DNA of 64,000 nucleotides from Rhodococcus sp. PAMC28707 (GCF_004795915.1 NZ_CP039253.1:496001-560000), one strand, 5' to 3'; counted from the stretch's first letter, positions 28,915 to 40,247 are shown. Program-made: numbers and translations. The notes: generated from the letters alone by a model not told the origin.

Positions 28915-30111
28915 ATGACTGCAACAGCTCGCGCGCTCGACACCGACAGCGCCCGAAAGTGGTTCATGCTCGCGCTCGGAATGCTCGCGCAGACTTCAGG
29001 CGCGGTGTTCATCAACGGAGCTGCTTTTCTCATTCCGACTCTGCACGAGGACCGCGGGTTGAGCCTGCCCAGTGCTGGACTGCTCGTCGCGATGCCGACG
29101 GTGGGGATCATGCTCACGCTGATCGCGTGGGGCATGCTCGTCGACCGCATCGGTGAACGCCTCGTACTCGCTCTCGGGCTCGGCCTCACTGCGGCTGCCA
29201 GCTTCGCAGCGTTTTTCACCACCTCGTTCGCAATGCTCGGCCTGTGCCTGCTGATCGGCGGAATGGCGGCAGCCAGCGCAAACAGCGCGTCTGGACGCGT
29301 CGTCGTGGGATGGTTCCCGCCCCAGCGACGCGGCCTCGCCATGGGTATCCGCCAGATGTCGGTACCACTGGGCGTCGCCATCGCCGCACTGTCGATACCA
29401 CCCATCGCGCGAGACCACGGGGTCTCGGCTGCCCTGTTGGTCCCCGCAATCATCTGCACACTGGGAGCCGTGCTGTGCCTGGCCGTCGTGGATCCCCCAC
29501 GCCCGACGCGAGCCGATGCCGCCGAACAGGGACTACTTGCCAACCCGTACCGGGCCAGTTCTCAACTCTGGCGGATTCATTCCACCTCGATCCTGCTGGT
29601 GGTACCTCAATACGTCGTGTGGACCTATGCGCTCGTCTGGCTCATGACCGATCGCGAGTGGTCGGCAGCCTCGGCAGGCATCTTGGTGACCGTCACCCAA
29701 ATCCTTGGAGCGTTCGGTCGAATGGGAGTCGGCGCACTATCGGACCGTGTCGGAAGCCGAATGCGTCCGTTGCGATGGGTCGCACTCTCGACGACCGTGA
29801 GCATGCTCGCGCTCGCAGTCACCGACTGGCTGGACTCCCCCATCTCCATCGCGCTGCTGGTCGTGGCCTCGATCGTCACCGTCGCACCGAACGGGTTGGC
29901 ATTCACTGCCGTTGCCGAGTTCTCGGGATCCTATTGGAGCGGGCGCGCCCTCGGCGTCCAGAACACCGGGCAGTACATCGCGGCGTCGCTCGTACCACCG
30001 GCCTTCGGCGCCCTCGCCGCAGTGAGCTTTCCGCTGGCATTCCTGGCGTCGGCCGTCTTCCCTGCCCTGTCCGTCCCCGTCATCCCCGACGATCACGAGA
30101 GCAACCAGTAG
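28915..30111 (+). CDS. Major facilitator superfamily transporter
   Basis: A 398-residue protein with about 12 hydrophobic segments. It shows the MFS loop 2-3 motif as LVDRIGERLVLALGLGL, a repeat of it in the second half (GALSDRVGSRMRPL), and a long charged central loop (residues about 188-215). The substrate is unknown. Rv2994, at the same place in M. tuberculosis, is also an uncharacterised MFS protein. The ATG at 28915 was chosen because the upstream in-frame sequence does not look like protein. AGGA lies about 10 bases upstream. Confidence 0.88.
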   Translation: MTATARALDTDSARKWFMLALGMLAQTSGAVFINGAAFLIPTLHEDRGLSLPSAGLLVAMPTVGIMLTLIAWGMLVDRIGERLVLALGLGLTAAASFAAFFTTSFAMLGLCLLIGGMAAASANSASGRVVVGWFPPQRRGLAMGIRQMSVPLGVAIAALSIPPIARDHGVSAALLVPAIICTLGAVLCLAVVDPPRPTRADAAEQGLLANPYRASSQLWRIHSTSILLVVPQYVVWTYALVWLMTDREWSAASAGILVTVTQILGAFGRMGVGALSDRVGSRMRPLRWVALSTTVSMLALAVTDWLDSPISIALLVVASIVTVAPNGLAFTAVAEFSGSYWSGRALGVQNTGQYIAASLVPPAFGALAAVSFPLAFLASAVFPALSVPVIPDDHESNQ

Positions 30112-30125
30112 AGACCCATAAGCAA

Positions 30126-30171
30126 CGAATGCCCCCCACTGCACCCACCAGGTGCACGTGAGAGGCATTCG
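30126..30171. terminator. Candidate bidirectional terminator between the MFS gene and leuB
   Basis: CGAATGCC (30126-30133) pairs with GGCATTCG (30164-30171), and an inner TGCACC/GGTGCA stem lies within it. It sits between the stops of two convergent genes. There is no clear T-run. Confidence 0.5.
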
Positions 30172-30189
30172 ATGCACTCAGTAAGAGAT

Positions 30190-31200
30190 TTACAGCTTGG
30201 CAGCGATCCGGTCGCCGATTTCTGCGGTGGTCGCAGTCGAGGATCCACGGGAAGCGAGGTCTGCAGCAACTGCAGCTTCGACTCGTGCTGCGTTGACGGA
30301 GTCGCCAAGATGCGACAAAAGTAGCGACACCGACAGAATTGCTGCCGTTGGATCCGCTTTGCCTTGCCCTGCGATATCCGGGGCACTGCCGTGGACCGGC
30401 TCGAACATCGACGGGTTGGTGCCCGTCGCATCGATGTTTCCGCTGGCTGCCAGGCCGATGCCGCCGCTGACGGCAGCGGAGAGGTCTGTGACGATGTCAC
30501 CGAAAAGATTGTCGGTGACGATGACGTCGAACCGACCCGGGTCGGTGACGAGGTGAATCATCGCGGCATCGATGTGCTGGTAGGCGACCTCGACGTCAGC
30601 GAATTCCTTGGAGACTTCATCCACCGTCCGCGCCCAGAGACTGCCGGCGAACGCGAGCACGTTGGTCTTGTGCAGCAACGTGAGGTGTTTGCGACGTCCG
30701 AGCGCACGGGCGAACGCGTCGCGAACGACACGCTCGACACCGAAGCGAGTATTGACGCTCACCTCGGTCGCAACCTCGTGCGGTGTGTTCACCCGCAGTG
30801 CTCCACCATTGCCGGTGTACGGCCCTTCGGTTCCCTCGCGTACGACGAGCACGTCGATTTCCTTGTTACCTGCGAGCGGTCCGGTAACCCCGGGGTACAA
30901 CTTCGCGGGACGAATATTGACGTGATGATCGAGCGCGAACCGTGCATTGAGCAACAGGCCACGTTCGAGGATTCCACTGGGAACCGACGGGTCGCCGATG
31001 GCACCCAAGAGAATTGCGTCGTGTCCGCGAATCTCTTCCAGGACCGAACCGGGAAGAAGCTCGCCGGTCGCGTTGTAGCGGCGGGCACCGAGGTCGTATT
31101 CGGTCTTCTCGACGCCGGGTACGACGATGTCCAGCACCTTCAATGCCTGTTCGACGACCTCAGGGCCGATTCCATCTCCAGCGATGACGGCGAGCTTCAT
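30190..31200 (-). CDS. leuB: 3-isopropylmalate dehydrogenase
   Basis: Third step of leucine synthesis: NAD-dependent oxidative decarboxylation of 3-isopropylmalate. The 336 residues begin [15 protein letters not shown] and include [46 protein letters not shown] and the metal-site [19 protein letters not shown]. The ATG at 31200 is preceded by GAGGAG four bases away. It lies 43 bases downstream of serA on the same strand, the same pair as Rv2996c-Rv2995c. Confidence 0.97.
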   Translation of the reverse strand: MKLAVIAGDGIGPEVVEQALKVLDIVVPGVEKTEYDLGARRYNATGELLPGSVLEEIRGHDAILLGAIGDPSVPSGILERGLLLNARFALDHHVNIRPAKLYPGVTGPLAGNKEIDVLVVREGTEGPYTGNGGALRVNTPHEVATEVSVNTRFGVERVVRDAFARALGRRKHLTLLHKTNVLAFAGSLWARTVDEVSKEFADVEVAYQHIDAAMIHLVTDPGRFDVIVTDNLFGDIVTDLSAAVSGGIGLAASGNIDATGTNPSMFEPVHGSAPDIAGQGKADPTAAILSVSLLLSHLGDSVNAARVEAAVAADLASRGSSTATTAEIGDRIAAKL

Positions 31201-31243
31201 TGAACTCCTCGTTCTGTGTAATGCATTCGGGATGAGACGGTGC

Positions 31244-32839
31244 TCAGGACAGGTCGACGAGTTCGATCGTCGATGCGCCGACCGCGGCGGCGATGCTTGC
31301 GCACAGTTCCGACGGCACGTCCTTGTCGACGCGGAGCAGGATCGTGGCGCCTTCACCCTCGGTGTCCTGGCTGAGCGCTGCGGCCTGGATGTCGATTCCG
31401 GCGTCACCGAGCAATGTGCCGATGCGGCCGAGGCTGCCGGGCTGATCTGCGTAGTTGACGATCAGGTTCTTGCCCTCGGCCCGGAGGTCGAAGTTGCGGC
31501 CGTTGATGTTGACGATCTTCTCGACCTGCTTGGTGCCGGTGAGTGTGCCTGCGACGTTGAGGACGGTTCCGTCGCCGTATACGGCGCGAATGTCGACGAC
31601 GCTGCGATGGTTCTCACTCTCGGGTGCCTTGGTGACCTCGGCGGTGACCCCGCGCTCCTCGGCGAGTGACGGAGCGTTGACGAAGGTGACCGAGTCCTCG
31701 ATGACAGCGGAGAACAGGCCGCGCAGTGCCGACAGCTTGAGGATCTCGACATCTTCGGCAGCGAGCTCGCCGCGCACGTCGACCGACAACGAGGAAGGCA
31801 GTTCTTCGGAGAGCGCGCCGAGAAGTACACCCTGCTTGCGGACGATCTCGAGCCATGGCGACACCTCTTCGCCGACTGCGCCGCCCTTGACGTTGACTGC
31901 GTCGGGAACGAATTCACCTGCGAGAGCAAGCAATACAGACTTCGCGACGTCGGTGCCCGCACGGTCCTGAGCTTCGGTGGTCGATGCTCCGAGGTGGGGG
32001 GTGACGACGGCCTGCGGCAGCTCGAACAGCGGGCTGTCGGTGCATGGCTCGGACGCGTAGACGTCGATTCCGGCAGCGAACACGTGGCCGCTGGTGATGG
32101 CGTCGGCGAGCGCCTGCTCGTCGACCAGACCGCCGCGGGCGGCGTTGACGACGATGACACCCGGCTTGGTCTTCGCGAGGGCTTCCTTGCCGATGATGCC
32201 CTTGGTTTCGGGTGTCTTCGGAAGGTGCACGGAGAACATGTCGGCGCGTGTCAGCAATTCATCGAGGCTGACGAGCTCGATTCCGAGCTGGGCAGCGCGA
32301 GCAGCGGAGACGTACGGGTCGTACGCGATGACATGCGTCTCGAAGGCAGCCATGCGCTGAGCGAACAGCTGGCCGATACGGCCGAGCCCGACGACTCCCA
32401 CCGTCTTGCCGAAGATTTCGACACCGTTGAACTTGCTGCGCTTCCACTCGTGCTGACGCAGTGTCGCGTCGGCAGCAGGGATCTGGCGAGCAGCGGACAG
32501 CAACAGCGTCACAGCGTGCTCGGCAGCAGTGTGGATATTCGACGTCGGGGCATTGACCACGAGGACACCACGCTCGGTGGCGGCAGGCACGTCGACGTTG
32601 TCGAGGCCGACGCCCGCGCGAGCGACGATCTTGAGTTTCGTGCCGGCGGCGAGAACCTCGGCGTCGACCGTGGTGGCGGATCGGACGAGGATGGCGTCGG
32701 CTTCGGGGACTGCCGCGAGAAGTGCGGGGCGATCCGGGCCGTCGACCCAACGGACCTCTACGCCGTCGCCGAGTGCCTCGACTGTGGACTGCGCAAGTTT
32801 ATCGGCGATCAGAACGACAGGACGGCCTGGCTGACTCAC
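31244..32839 (-). CDS. serA: D-3-phosphoglycerate dehydrogenase
   Basis: First step of serine synthesis. The 531 residues match the long actinobacterial form. They contain a substrate/NAD core ([32 protein letters not shown]; catalytic histidine in [14 protein letters not shown]), then an intervening domain, and a C-terminal ACT domain ([29 protein letters not shown]) through which mycobacterial SerA senses serine. It lies upstream of leuB and about 200 bases past ilvC, with a hairpin in between, so it probably has its own promoter. Confidence 0.97.
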   Translation of the reverse strand: MSQPGRPVVLIADKLAQSTVEALGDGVEVRWVDGPDRPALLAAVPEADAILVRSATTVDAEVLAAGTKLKIVARAGVGLDNVDVPAATERGVLVVNAPTSNIHTAAEHAVTLLLSAARQIPAADATLRQHEWKRSKFNGVEIFGKTVGVVGLGRIGQLFAQRMAAFETHVIAYDPYVSAARAAQLGIELVSLDELLTRADMFSVHLPKTPETKGIIGKEALAKTKPGVIVVNAARGGLVDEQALADAITSGHVFAAGIDVYASEPCTDSPLFELPQAVVTPHLGASTTEAQDRAGTDVAKSVLLALAGEFVPDAVNVKGGAVGEEVSPWLEIVRKQGVLLGALSEELPSSLSVDVRGELAAEDVEILKLSALRGLFSAVIEDSVTFVNAPSLAEERGVTAEVTKAPESENHRSVVDIRAVYGDGTVLNVAGTLTGTKQVEKIVNINGRNFDLRAEGKNLIVNYADQPGSLGRIGTLLGDAGIDIQAAALSQDTEGEGATILLRVDKDVPSELCASIAAAVGASTIELVDLS

Positions 32840-32962
32840 GTGAAGAACTCCCTATGTCATCGCAAATGATGCTGTCGATCGGAATGAAGAATGGCGTGGT
32901 GCGGCACAAGTTTAGATGCCGAGGTGGGGCGCATCGGTGTCGCCCTCACGACCCGGGCAGAA

Positions 32963-33000
32963 GGGCGCCCTCACGCACTGGTCAGTGCGTGGGGCGCCCC
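32963..33000 (-). terminator. Probable terminator after ilvC
   Basis: GGGCGCCCTCACGCACTG and CAGTGCGTGGGGCGCCC form a stem of about 17 base pairs with one bulge and a two-base loop. It lies 40 bases past the ilvC stop. On the minus strand a short TTCT follows, so the T-run is poor. Confidence 0.6.
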
Positions 33001-33039
33001 TCTCGTCAAGCAGGTACTACCGAACGAATTCGGCTGCGA

Positions 33040-34056
<1,017 letters not shown>

Positions 34057-34103
34057 TTACTACCTTTCCTCTTGGGTTTTACGCTAGTTCGTCACTGCGG
34101 TCG

Positions 34104-34607
34104 CTAGCGCGACGCGGTGATCGATTTCGGTCCACGTCCGACGGCAACGACTCCCGACTGGACTATTTCTCGAATTCCATAGGGGTCCAACATCTTGAGC
34201 AACGCATCGAGTTTCGACCTCGTACCCGTTGCTTCGACCGTGACCGCCTCGGGCGACACGTCGATAACCTTGGCGCGGAACAGGTTCACGGTCTCGATGA
34301 CTTCGCTACGCACGCTCGAATCGGCTCGAACCTTGATCAGGACCAGTTCGCGGGCCACCGAAGAATCGTCGTCCTGCTCGACGATCTTGATGACGTTGAT
34401 GAGCTTGTTCAGCTGCTTGGTCACCTGTTCCAGCGGGAACTCGTCGACAGTGACCACGATCGTCATCCGCGAGATCTCGGGGATCTCCGTCCCACCTACG
34501 GCGAGCGAGGAGATGTTGAATCCGCGTCGCGAGAACAATGCCGCGACTCGGGCGAGGACGCCTGGCTTGTCCTCGACGAGAACGCTGAGGGTGTGGCTCG
34601 TGCTCAC
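34104..34607 (-). CDS. ilvN: Acetolactate synthase small (regulatory) subunit
   Basis: A 167-residue regulatory subunit. Its N-terminal ACT domain ([28 protein letters not shown]) binds valine for feedback control of IlvB, and the C-terminal half is typical of the family. Its start overlaps the ilvB stop by four bases (34604-34607), so the subunits are translationally coupled, as expected for a complex. Confidence 0.98.
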   Translation of the reverse strand: MSTSHTLSVLVEDKPGVLARVAALFSRRGFNISSLAVGGTEIPEISRMTIVVTVDEFPLEQVTKQLNKLINVIKIVEQDDDSSVARELVLIKVRADSSVRSEVIETVNLFRAKVIDVSPEAVTVEATGTRSKLDALLKMLDPYGIREIVQSGVVAVGRGPKSITASR

Positions 34608-36553
34608 TTGTCGGTGCCTTTCGCTTCGCCGTGCGCCTGCTCGCGTGCCATAGCTTCTTCGATCACGGCAGGCTCGGCGCCCGTTGCCTCGTCATCGTCG
34701 AACAATGGCCGAATTCCGCGGGCAGCCATGATCTCGTCGTTTCCGGTGCCTGCTGCGACCATCGGCCACACCTGCGCGTCGGCACCGACGATGAAGTCGA
34801 TGACAACCGGACGGTCGTTGATCGCACGAGCCTGAGCGATGACGTCCTCGACATCCTCTTCTCGCTCGCACCGCAGTCCGACACACCCGAGCGCTTCGGC
34901 GAGCATGACGAAGTCCGGGATGCGCTTGGCGCCGTGCGTACCCAGGTTCGTGTTGGAGTACCGCTCCTCGTAGAACAAGGTCTGCCACTGTCGCACCATG
35001 CCCAGGTTGCCGTTGTTGATCACAGCAACCTTGATGGGGATACCTTCGACTGCGCAGGTAGCGAGTTCCTGATTGGTCATCTGGAAGCAGCCGTCACCGT
35101 CGATCGCCCACACCTCGGCGTCGGGTAATCCCATCTTGGCGCCCATCGCGGCGGGCACCGCGTAACCCATGGTTCCGAGTCCGCCCGAGTTCAGCCACGT
35201 GCGCGGCTTCTCGTACTTGATGAACTGGGCGGCCCACATCTGATGCTGGCCCACTCCCGCGCAGTAGATCGCATCCGGTCCGGCGATTCTACCGACCGAG
35301 GAGATCACGAATTCCGGCGACATCGCACCGTCGGTCGGACGGTCGTAGCTCAACGGGTAGGTGTTGCGGATGTCATCGAGATAGACCCACCAGTCCGCGA
35401 GATCGAGCGTCGTTCCGGTGGCTCGGTCCGCGCGGATGGCCTCGATGAGTTCGGTGATGACCTCTTTGCAGTCACCCACGATCGGGACGTCCGCGTAGCG
35501 GTTCTTACCGATCTCGGCCGGATCGATGTCGGCGTGGATGACCTTGGCATTGGTGGCGAACGTGGACAACTGCCCGGTGACGCGGTCGTCGAAGCGCGCG
35601 CCGAGAGTGATGAGTAGATCACTGCGCTGCAGCGCAGCGACCGCAGCGACTGTCCCGTGCATTCCGGGCATGCCGAGATTGAGCTGATGGCTGTCCGGGA
35701 ACGCTCCCCTGGCCATGAGCGTCGTGACGACGGGTATCCCGGTCAGCTCGGCGAGCTCGAGCAGTTCGGCGGAGCTGTTGGACTTGATGACGCCGCCGCC
35801 GACGTAGAGGACCGGCTGCTTGGCATCGGCGATGAAGCGCGCCGCCTCGCGAACCTGCTTCCCGTGCGGCTTGGTGACCGGTCGGTAGCCGGGCAGACGC
35901 ATCTCCGGCGGCCACGAGAAGGTGGTCTGCGCCTGGAGCACATCTTTCGGGATATCGACGAGCACAGCACCGGGACGCCCCGAGGCAGCGAGGTAGAACG
36001 CCTCGGCCATGATGCGCGGGATATCGGCGCCGTCGGTGATCAGGAAGTTGTGCTTGGTCACCGGCATCGTGATGCCCGAGATGTCGGCTTCCTGGAAACC
36101 ATCGGTACCGATGAGCGATCGGGCGACCTGACCGGTGATCGCAACGATCGGAACCGAGTCCATCTGAGCGTCGGCGAGCGGAGTGACAAGGTTGGTCGCT
36201 CCAGGACCGGACGTCGCCATGCATACGCCGACACGGCCGGTGGCTTGCGCGTATCCGGTCGCGGCATGTCCGGCGCCTTGCTCATGGCGAACCAGAACGT
36301 GTCGAACCTTCTTCGAATCGAAGAGTGGGTCGTAGACGGGAAGTACTGCTCCTCCCGGAATGCCGAACACGGTGTCGACATCGAGTTCTTCGAGCGCTCG
36401 GACGACGGACTGTGCGCCGGTCACTTTCTCGGGCGCTACATGACGACGTGATCCGTCATTGGAGCCGGCCGTCGGCGTTTCGGACGTCGACGAGCTGTTG
36501 ACTGTGCCCGACTTACGAGTCGTGGGCCCTGGGCGTGCGGTTGGTGCGCTCAC
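34604..36553 (-). CDS. ilvB: Acetolactate synthase large (catalytic) subunit
   Basis: A thiamine-diphosphate enzyme that condenses pyruvate with pyruvate or 2-oxobutyrate. The catalytic glutamate lies in [16 protein letters not shown], and the ThDP motif is [32 protein letters not shown] place the start at the GTG at 36553 (649 residues): it has GAGGAAG five bases upstream and gives an [10 protein letters not shown]-terminus like other actinobacterial IlvB proteins. The frame stays open upstream to 36757, but that stretch holds a transcription terminator and a separate leader peptide, so it should not be counted as protein. First gene of ilvBNC. Confidence 0.97.
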   Translation of the reverse strand: MSAPTARPGPTTRKSGTVNSSSTSETPTAGSNDGSRRHVAPEKVTGAQSVVRALEELDVDTVFGIPGGAVLPVYDPLFDSKKVRHVLVRHEQGAGHAATGYAQATGRVGVCMATSGPGATNLVTPLADAQMDSVPIVAITGQVARSLIGTDGFQEADISGITMPVTKHNFLITDGADIPRIMAEAFYLAASGRPGAVLVDIPKDVLQAQTTFSWPPEMRLPGYRPVTKPHGKQVREAARFIADAKQPVLYVGGGVIKSNSSAELLELAELTGIPVVTTLMARGAFPDSHQLNLGMPGMHGTVAAVAALQRSDLLITLGARFDDRVTGQLSTFATNAKVIHADIDPAEIGKNRYADVPIVGDCKEVITELIEAIRADRATGTTLDLADWWVYLDDIRNTYPLSYDRPTDGAMSPEFVISSVGRIAGPDAIYCAGVGQHQMWAAQFIKYEKPRTWLNSGGLGTMGYAVPAAMGAKMGLPDAEVWAIDGDGCFQMTNQELATCAVEGIPIKVAVINNGNLGMVRQWQTLFYEERYSNTNLGTHGAKRIPDFVMLAEALGCVGLRCEREEDVEDVIAQARAINDRPVVIDFIVGADAQVWPMVAAGTGNDEIMAARGIRPLFDDDEATGAEPAVIEEAMAREQAHGEAKGTDK

Positions 36554-36599
36554 TGCTGCTTCCTCAGGATTTTCGAGTTCTGGGCGATCTCTGGGCAAG

Positions 36600-36633
36600 A
36601 AAAAACCCCCGTCAGCAGTAGCTGTACGAGGGT
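36600..36633 (-). terminator. Attenuator terminator in the ilvBNC leader
   Basis: On the minus strand ACCCTCGT-A-CAGC-TACT-GCTG-ACGGGGGT forms a 12-base-pair hairpin with one bulged A and one T-G wobble, followed at once by six Ts. It lies 30 bases after the leader-peptide stop and 46 bases before the ilvB start. A strong terminator upstream of the structural genes is the mark of attenuation. Confidence 0.85.
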
Positions 36634-36663
36634 GGCGCGTCGATGCGAGTTTGAACAACCGGC

Positions 36664-36711
36664 TCAGGCGTTGACGCGCCGGCCGATTACGAGTATCCAA
36701 TTCCGCTTCAC
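36664..36711 (-). CDS. ilvL: ilvBNC leader peptide
   Basis: A 15-codon frame starting at GTG reads [15 protein letters not shown] and then TGA. It contains consecutive Ile-Leu-Val-Ile plus a later Val, the three amino acids whose supply the ilv genes control. A ribosome starved of any of them should stall here. The stop codon lies inside a potential hairpin (CCGGC...GCCGG). GGCGCGTC within the frame (36673-36680) is exactly complementary to GACGCGCC (36634-36641), which abuts the terminator, so alternative foldings exist. The GTG lies seven bases after a -10 element, so it may be translated from a leaderless message. An ilvBNC leader peptide is known in Corynebacterium glutamicum; this one differs in sequence. 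Confidence 0.8.
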   Translation of the reverse strand: MKRNWILVIGRRVNA

Positions 36712-36718
36712 GTGCTCG

Positions 36719-36748
36719 ACGGTAGGCGCGCGCATAGGGAAGAGTCAA
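36719..36748 (-). promoter_or_regulatory. Candidate ilvBNC promoter
   Basis: On the minus strand TTGACT (36748-36743) and TACCGT (36724-36719) are 18 bases apart, near consensus for actinobacteria. Transcription would begin at about 36711-36712, the first base of the leader-peptide GTG. It lies in the region shared with the divergent PH-domain gene. Confidence 0.6.
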
Positions 36749-36808
36749 ACTCGTCACGACGCAATCCCATTATGTGAGATCGCGCAGTTGCAATGCGAGG
36801 ATGAAGGG

Positions 36809-37312
36809 GTGTCATCCTCACAGCAGTCCGAACCACCGGACTCATCATCCCACACCCCCGATCCGTCTCCGCAGGTCATCCGACTCCCCAAGCTCGCGTT
36901 GGTGGGCGTTGTCCTTCTTCTGTTCGGCGTGTCGTTCCCGGCAGCGAGTTGGCCCGCCGTGTTCGGCTGGCTGTTCCTCGTTCCCGTGGCGGTCGCCATC
37001 TGGGTTCTCCGAGTCCGCACGACCGTCAGCGAGCAGGGCCTCGCAGTGCGTCGGATCGTGGGTTCGGAGTTCATCGAATGGGACCGAGTTCGAGGAATTC
37101 ACTTCCCCGACCGTCGCTGGGCCCGCGTTGTCCTGACCGACAAGACCGAGAAGTCACTACCCCTCGTCCGGTTCGATCGACTACCCCAGTTGGCGGCCGC
37201 AAGCGGTGGACGAATCACCGACCCCTACGCCTCGGCCCGAGCCGACGCCGCGCAAGATGCCGAACATCCCGACGAGGCCCCGGAGATCGCTCCAGAGACA
37301 GACCCTTCCTAG
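36809..37312 (+). CDS. PH-domain membrane protein (CFP6-like)
   Basis: A 167-residue protein with a hydrophilic Ser/Pro-rich N-terminus (about 25 residues) and two membrane segments at about 27-44 and 49-67. A small bacterial PH-like domain follows (TVSEQGLAVRRIVGSEFIEWDRVRGIHF...RWARVVLTDKTEKSLPLVRF), with an acidic tail. The gene divergent from ilvB in M. tuberculosis (Rv3004, low-molecular-weight antigen CFP-6) has the same form. The function is unknown. The GTG at 36809 follows GAGGA. The upstream in-frame sequence lies inside the ilvB control region and was rejected. Confidence 0.8.
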   Translation: MSSSQQSEPPDSSSHTPDPSPQVIRLPKLALVGVVLLLFGVSFPAASWPAVFGWLFLVPVAVAIWVLRVRTTVSEQGLAVRRIVGSEFIEWDRVRGIHFPDRRWARVVLTDKTEKSLPLVRFDRLPQLAAASGGRITDPYASARADAAQDAEHPDEAPEIAPETDPS

Positions 37313-37368
37313 CGCGGGAGTAATCTCGACGGCGCGATAATCCGCTCCGAGATTGAGGAATCGAAAGC

Positions 37369-39210
37369 ATGCCCCCGCTACGGTCACGAGTAACCACTGT
37401 CGGACGCAACGCTGCGGGTGCGCGCTCGCTGTGGCGCGCAACAGGAATGACGGACTCCGACTTCGGCAAACCGATCGTGGCGATCGCCAATTCCTACACG
37501 CAGTTCGTGCCCGGCCACGTACATCTGAAGAACGTCGGTGAGATCGTCGCGGACGCCATCCGTGCCGCAGGCGGAGTGCCCCGCGAATTTCACACCATCG
37601 CCGTCGACGACGGAATCGCGATGGGTCACGGCGGCATGTTGTATTCGCTGCCGAGCCGCGAGATCATCGCCGATTCCGTCGAATACATGGCCAACGCGCA
37701 CACCGCCGACGCACTCGTCTGCATCTCGAACTGCGACAAAATCACCCCGGGCATGCTCAATGCAGCCATGCGCCTCAACATTCCGGCAGTCTTCGTCTCC
37801 GGCGGGCCGATGGAGGCCGGCAAGGCCGTCGTCGTCGATGGCGTCGCACAGGCTCCGACGGACCTGATCACCGCCATCTCGGCATCGGCCAACGACGCCG
37901 TGTCCGAGGACGGACTCGACGAGATCGAGCGCAGCGCCTGCCCGACCTGTGGATCCTGCTCGGGGATGTTCACTGCCAATTCGATGAACTGCCTCACCGA
38001 GGCGCTCGGCCTCGCTCTGCCCGGAAACGGTTCGACGCTGGCCACGCACTCGGCGCGGCGCGCGCTGTTCACCCGTGCCGGAACCACCATCGTCGAAGCG
38101 GCACTCAAGTATTACCGCGACGAGGACTCCTCCGTTCTTCCCCGCAATATCGCCACTCCGGCGGCGTTCCGAAACGCGATGGCTCTCGACGTGGCGATGG
38201 GCGGATCGACCAACACCGTTCTGCATACGCTCGCTGCTGCGCAGGAAGGCGAGGTCGACTTCGATTTGGACACCATCGACGACATCAGCCGCAAGGTGCC
38301 TTGTCTGGCAACGGTCTCCCCCAACTCGGACTACCACATGGAGGACGTACACCGGGCGGGCGGAATTCCGGCGTTGCTCGGCGAACTGCGACGTGCAGGG
38401 CTTCTCGAAACCGAAGTATCCACCGTCCACACCAAGAGTTTCGAAGATTGGCTCGACACCTGGGACATTCGCTCCGGTGCAGCCTCGGACGAGGCGATCG
38501 AGCTGTTCCACGCCGCGCCGGGTGGAGTACGCACAGTCGAACCGTTCTCGACCGACAACCGATGGTATTCGCTCGATACCGACGCGGCCGGAGGATGTAT
38601 TCGTGACAAGGAACACGCTTACACCGTCGAGGGCGGCCTGGTCGTTCTACGCGGAAATGTCGCACTCGACGGCGCAATCCTGAAAACCGCGGGGATCGAG
38701 GAAGAGCTGTTCACTTTCCAGGGCCCCGCGCTGGTCGTCGAGTCGCAGGAAGAGGCGGTCTCGGCGATCCTCCAGAAGAAGATCAAGGCAGGAGATGTCC
38801 TCGTCGTACGTTACGAAGGTCCCAAGGGCGGCCCGGGAATGCAGGAGATGCTGCACCCGACCGCATTCCTGAAGGGAGCCGGACTCGGCAAGGTCTGTGC
38901 ATTGATCACCGACGGAAGATTTTCCGGCGGAACATCCGGCTTGTCCATCGGACACATCTCTCCAGAGGCAGCGGCCGGAGGCGTCATCGGTCTCGTTCAG
39001 GATGGGGACCAGGTACGCATCGACGTCGCCGCGCGCACACTGGAAATACTCGTCGGCGCAGAGGTTCTCGAAGAGCGACGAGAGAAAATGGATGCGTCCG
39101 AACGGCCTTGGCAGCCGGTGGACCGGCAACGAACGGTCACCACTGCATTGCGCGCCTACGCGGCCCTGGCCACTTCCGCAGACAAGGGCGCCGTTCGATA
39201 CGTCCCCTGA
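37369..39210 (+). CDS. ilvD: Dihydroxy-acid dehydratase
   Basis: Third common step of valine and isoleucine synthesis, an iron-sulfur dehydratase. Cluster cysteines are visible in [12 protein letters not shown] and [19 protein letters not shown]. Other blocks are [33 protein letters not shown] and [20 protein letters not shown]. The 613 residues fit the family, and the ATG at 37369 gives the usual N-terminus. In M. tuberculosis ilvD (Rv0189c) is far from ilvBNC. Here it lies under 1 kb away, on the other side of the PH-domain gene. Confidence 0.97.
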   Translation: MPPLRSRVTTVGRNAAGARSLWRATGMTDSDFGKPIVAIANSYTQFVPGHVHLKNVGEIVADAIRAAGGVPREFHTIAVDDGIAMGHGGMLYSLPSREIIADSVEYMANAHTADALVCISNCDKITPGMLNAAMRLNIPAVFVSGGPMEAGKAVVVDGVAQAPTDLITAISASANDAVSEDGLDEIERSACPTCGSCSGMFTANSMNCLTEALGLALPGNGSTLATHSARRALFTRAGTTIVEAALKYYRDEDSSVLPRNIATPAAFRNAMALDVAMGGSTNTVLHTLAAAQEGEVDFDLDTIDDISRKVPCLATVSPNSDYHMEDVHRAGGIPALLGELRRAGLLETEVSTVHTKSFEDWLDTWDIRSGAASDEAIELFHAAPGGVRTVEPFSTDNRWYSLDTDAAGGCIRDKEHAYTVEGGLVVLRGNVALDGAILKTAGIEEELFTFQGPALVVESQEEAVSAILQKKIKAGDVLVVRYEGPKGGPGMQEMLHPTAFLKGAGLGKVCALITDGRFSGGTSGLSIGHISPEAAAGGVIGLVQDGDQVRIDVAARTLEILVGAEVLEERREKMDASERPWQPVDRQRTVTTALRAYAALATSADKGAVRYVP

Positions 39211-39221
39211 GTACTGAAAAA

Positions 39222-39270
39222 ACAGTGAAGGGCCCGGTTGCGCTCGATGCGCACCCGGGCCCTTCACTGT
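39222..39270. terminator. Shared terminator between ilvD and the DoxX gene
   Basis: ACAGTGAAGGGCCCGG pairs perfectly with CCGGGCCCTTCACTGT (16 base pairs), with an inner TGCGC/GCGCA stem. Read on the minus strand it is followed by TTTTTT, so it is a classical intrinsic terminator for the DoxX gene. The stem also closes the ilvD transcript. Confidence 0.85.
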
Positions 39271-39278
39271 GGGAAGAG

Positions 39279-40247
39279 CTACTGGACCAGTGGATTGGCA
39301 CCGTTCAAGAAAATCCACAGGCACACGCCGCCTGCGATGCCGAGTACGAGCGCGATGAACGAGCCGAAGCGCGGACGCGTTGCCCAGCCTCGACGACCGT
39401 CGAAAGCGATCTTGCCCGGGCCGGTCAAAATGATCGCCGCCGCTGCAACACCGAGCAAGGTTTCGTATTCCACGCCATCCGGCGCGAAGAATGCGAGGCC
39501 AGGCTCCGCAGCCTGCTTGAAGCACCACGCGTTGATGGCGACAGCGAGTACCGCAGCCCCGGCGAACGGCGTCGCCAAGCCCAGGATCAGTAGCGCACCA
39601 CCGGCCGTCTCACCGACTGCACCGGCGATGGCCAACAGATTGGCCTGCTCGTAGCCGGAGTCCTCGAGAAGAGTGCGAAATCCGTCGAGACCCGGACCGT
39701 TCCACAGGCCGATGAGCTTCTGCAGCCCGTGGACCAGGAAAATTCCGCCTACCGCCAGCCTGAGTAGGAGCAACCCGAGATCTGTCGTTCCTCTTCGCGC
39801 GGGGATCTCGACGGTTTCGGTCCGAGTGATCGGCTCGGGGACGGGCGCGGCCACCTCGGCGGCTCCACGCCCACGAGTGTTGGCGGCTGGCGTTTCGATG
39901 AACTCCGTCGGCTGCTCCGAGTAGGAACCGGCGCCGTATCGCGAATCCGGGGCGATCGGCTCATCGTATTTGGACGGCTGAAACGACGGTATCTGCTCGG
40001 TCGGATACGACCCCGAGCCTCGCTCGCCGAAGTCCAGGTCCTCATCGGTACGCGGCATCCGATCCGATCCGCTGCGGTTCGAGCCACTGCGGTCCAATCC
40101 ACTGCTACCGGGGCCAGCGGATGTCTCGGGCGGGGTCGGGGTCGACCGAGTCGTCGGCGTCAGCTGTTCGGTCGGTTGGTCGTACGGGCTCGGCGCCGGT
40201 TCGTAGCCGGTGTCGGTTGCGTCGGAGTCACGAGGCTTGTCGGTCAC
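39279..40247 (-). CDS. DoxX-family membrane protein with a long disordered N-terminus
   Basis: About 322 residues from the GTG at 40247. The first 180 or so are Pro/Ser/Thr/Asp-rich and probably disordered (SGLDRSGSNRSGSDRMPRT, EQPTEFIETPAANTRGRG). The last 140 are a DoxX domain with four membrane segments (LRLAVGGIFLVHGLQKLIGLWNG; NLLAIAGAVGETAGGALLILGLATP). DoxX proteins occur in redox and stress membrane complexes in mycobacteria, and the role here is unknown. The tail repeats short acidic/Tyr-containing stretches. An upstream TTG/ATG extension overlaps the next gene's promoter region and was not used. Confidence 0.8.
   Translation of the reverse strand: MTDKPRDSDATDTGYEPAPSPYDQPTEQLTPTTRSTPTPPETSAGPGSSGLDRSGSNRSGSDRMPRTDEDLDFGERGSGSYPTEQIPSFQPSKYDEPIAPDSRYGAGSYSEQPTEFIETPAANTRGRGAAEVAAPVPEPITRTETVEIPARRGTTDLGLLLLRLAVGGIFLVHGLQKLIGLWNGPGLDGFRTLLEDSGYEQANLLAIAGAVGETAGGALLILGLATPFAGAAVLAVAINAWCFKQAAEPGLAFFAPDGVEYETLLGVAAAAIILTGPGKIAFDGRRGWATRPRFGSFIALVLGIAGGVCLWIFLNGANPLVQ

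Noticed and set aside
31201-31407. Upstream extension of leuB into serA
   Set aside because: LeuB starts cleanly at [15 protein letters not shown] with GAGGAG before it. The extension is Arg/Ser-rich and overlaps serA in another frame.
36554-36757. N-terminal extension of ilvB to a GTG at 36757
   Set aside because: The extension would span an intrinsic terminator and a separate leader peptide. The GTG at 36553 has a proper ribosome-binding site and the family N-terminus.
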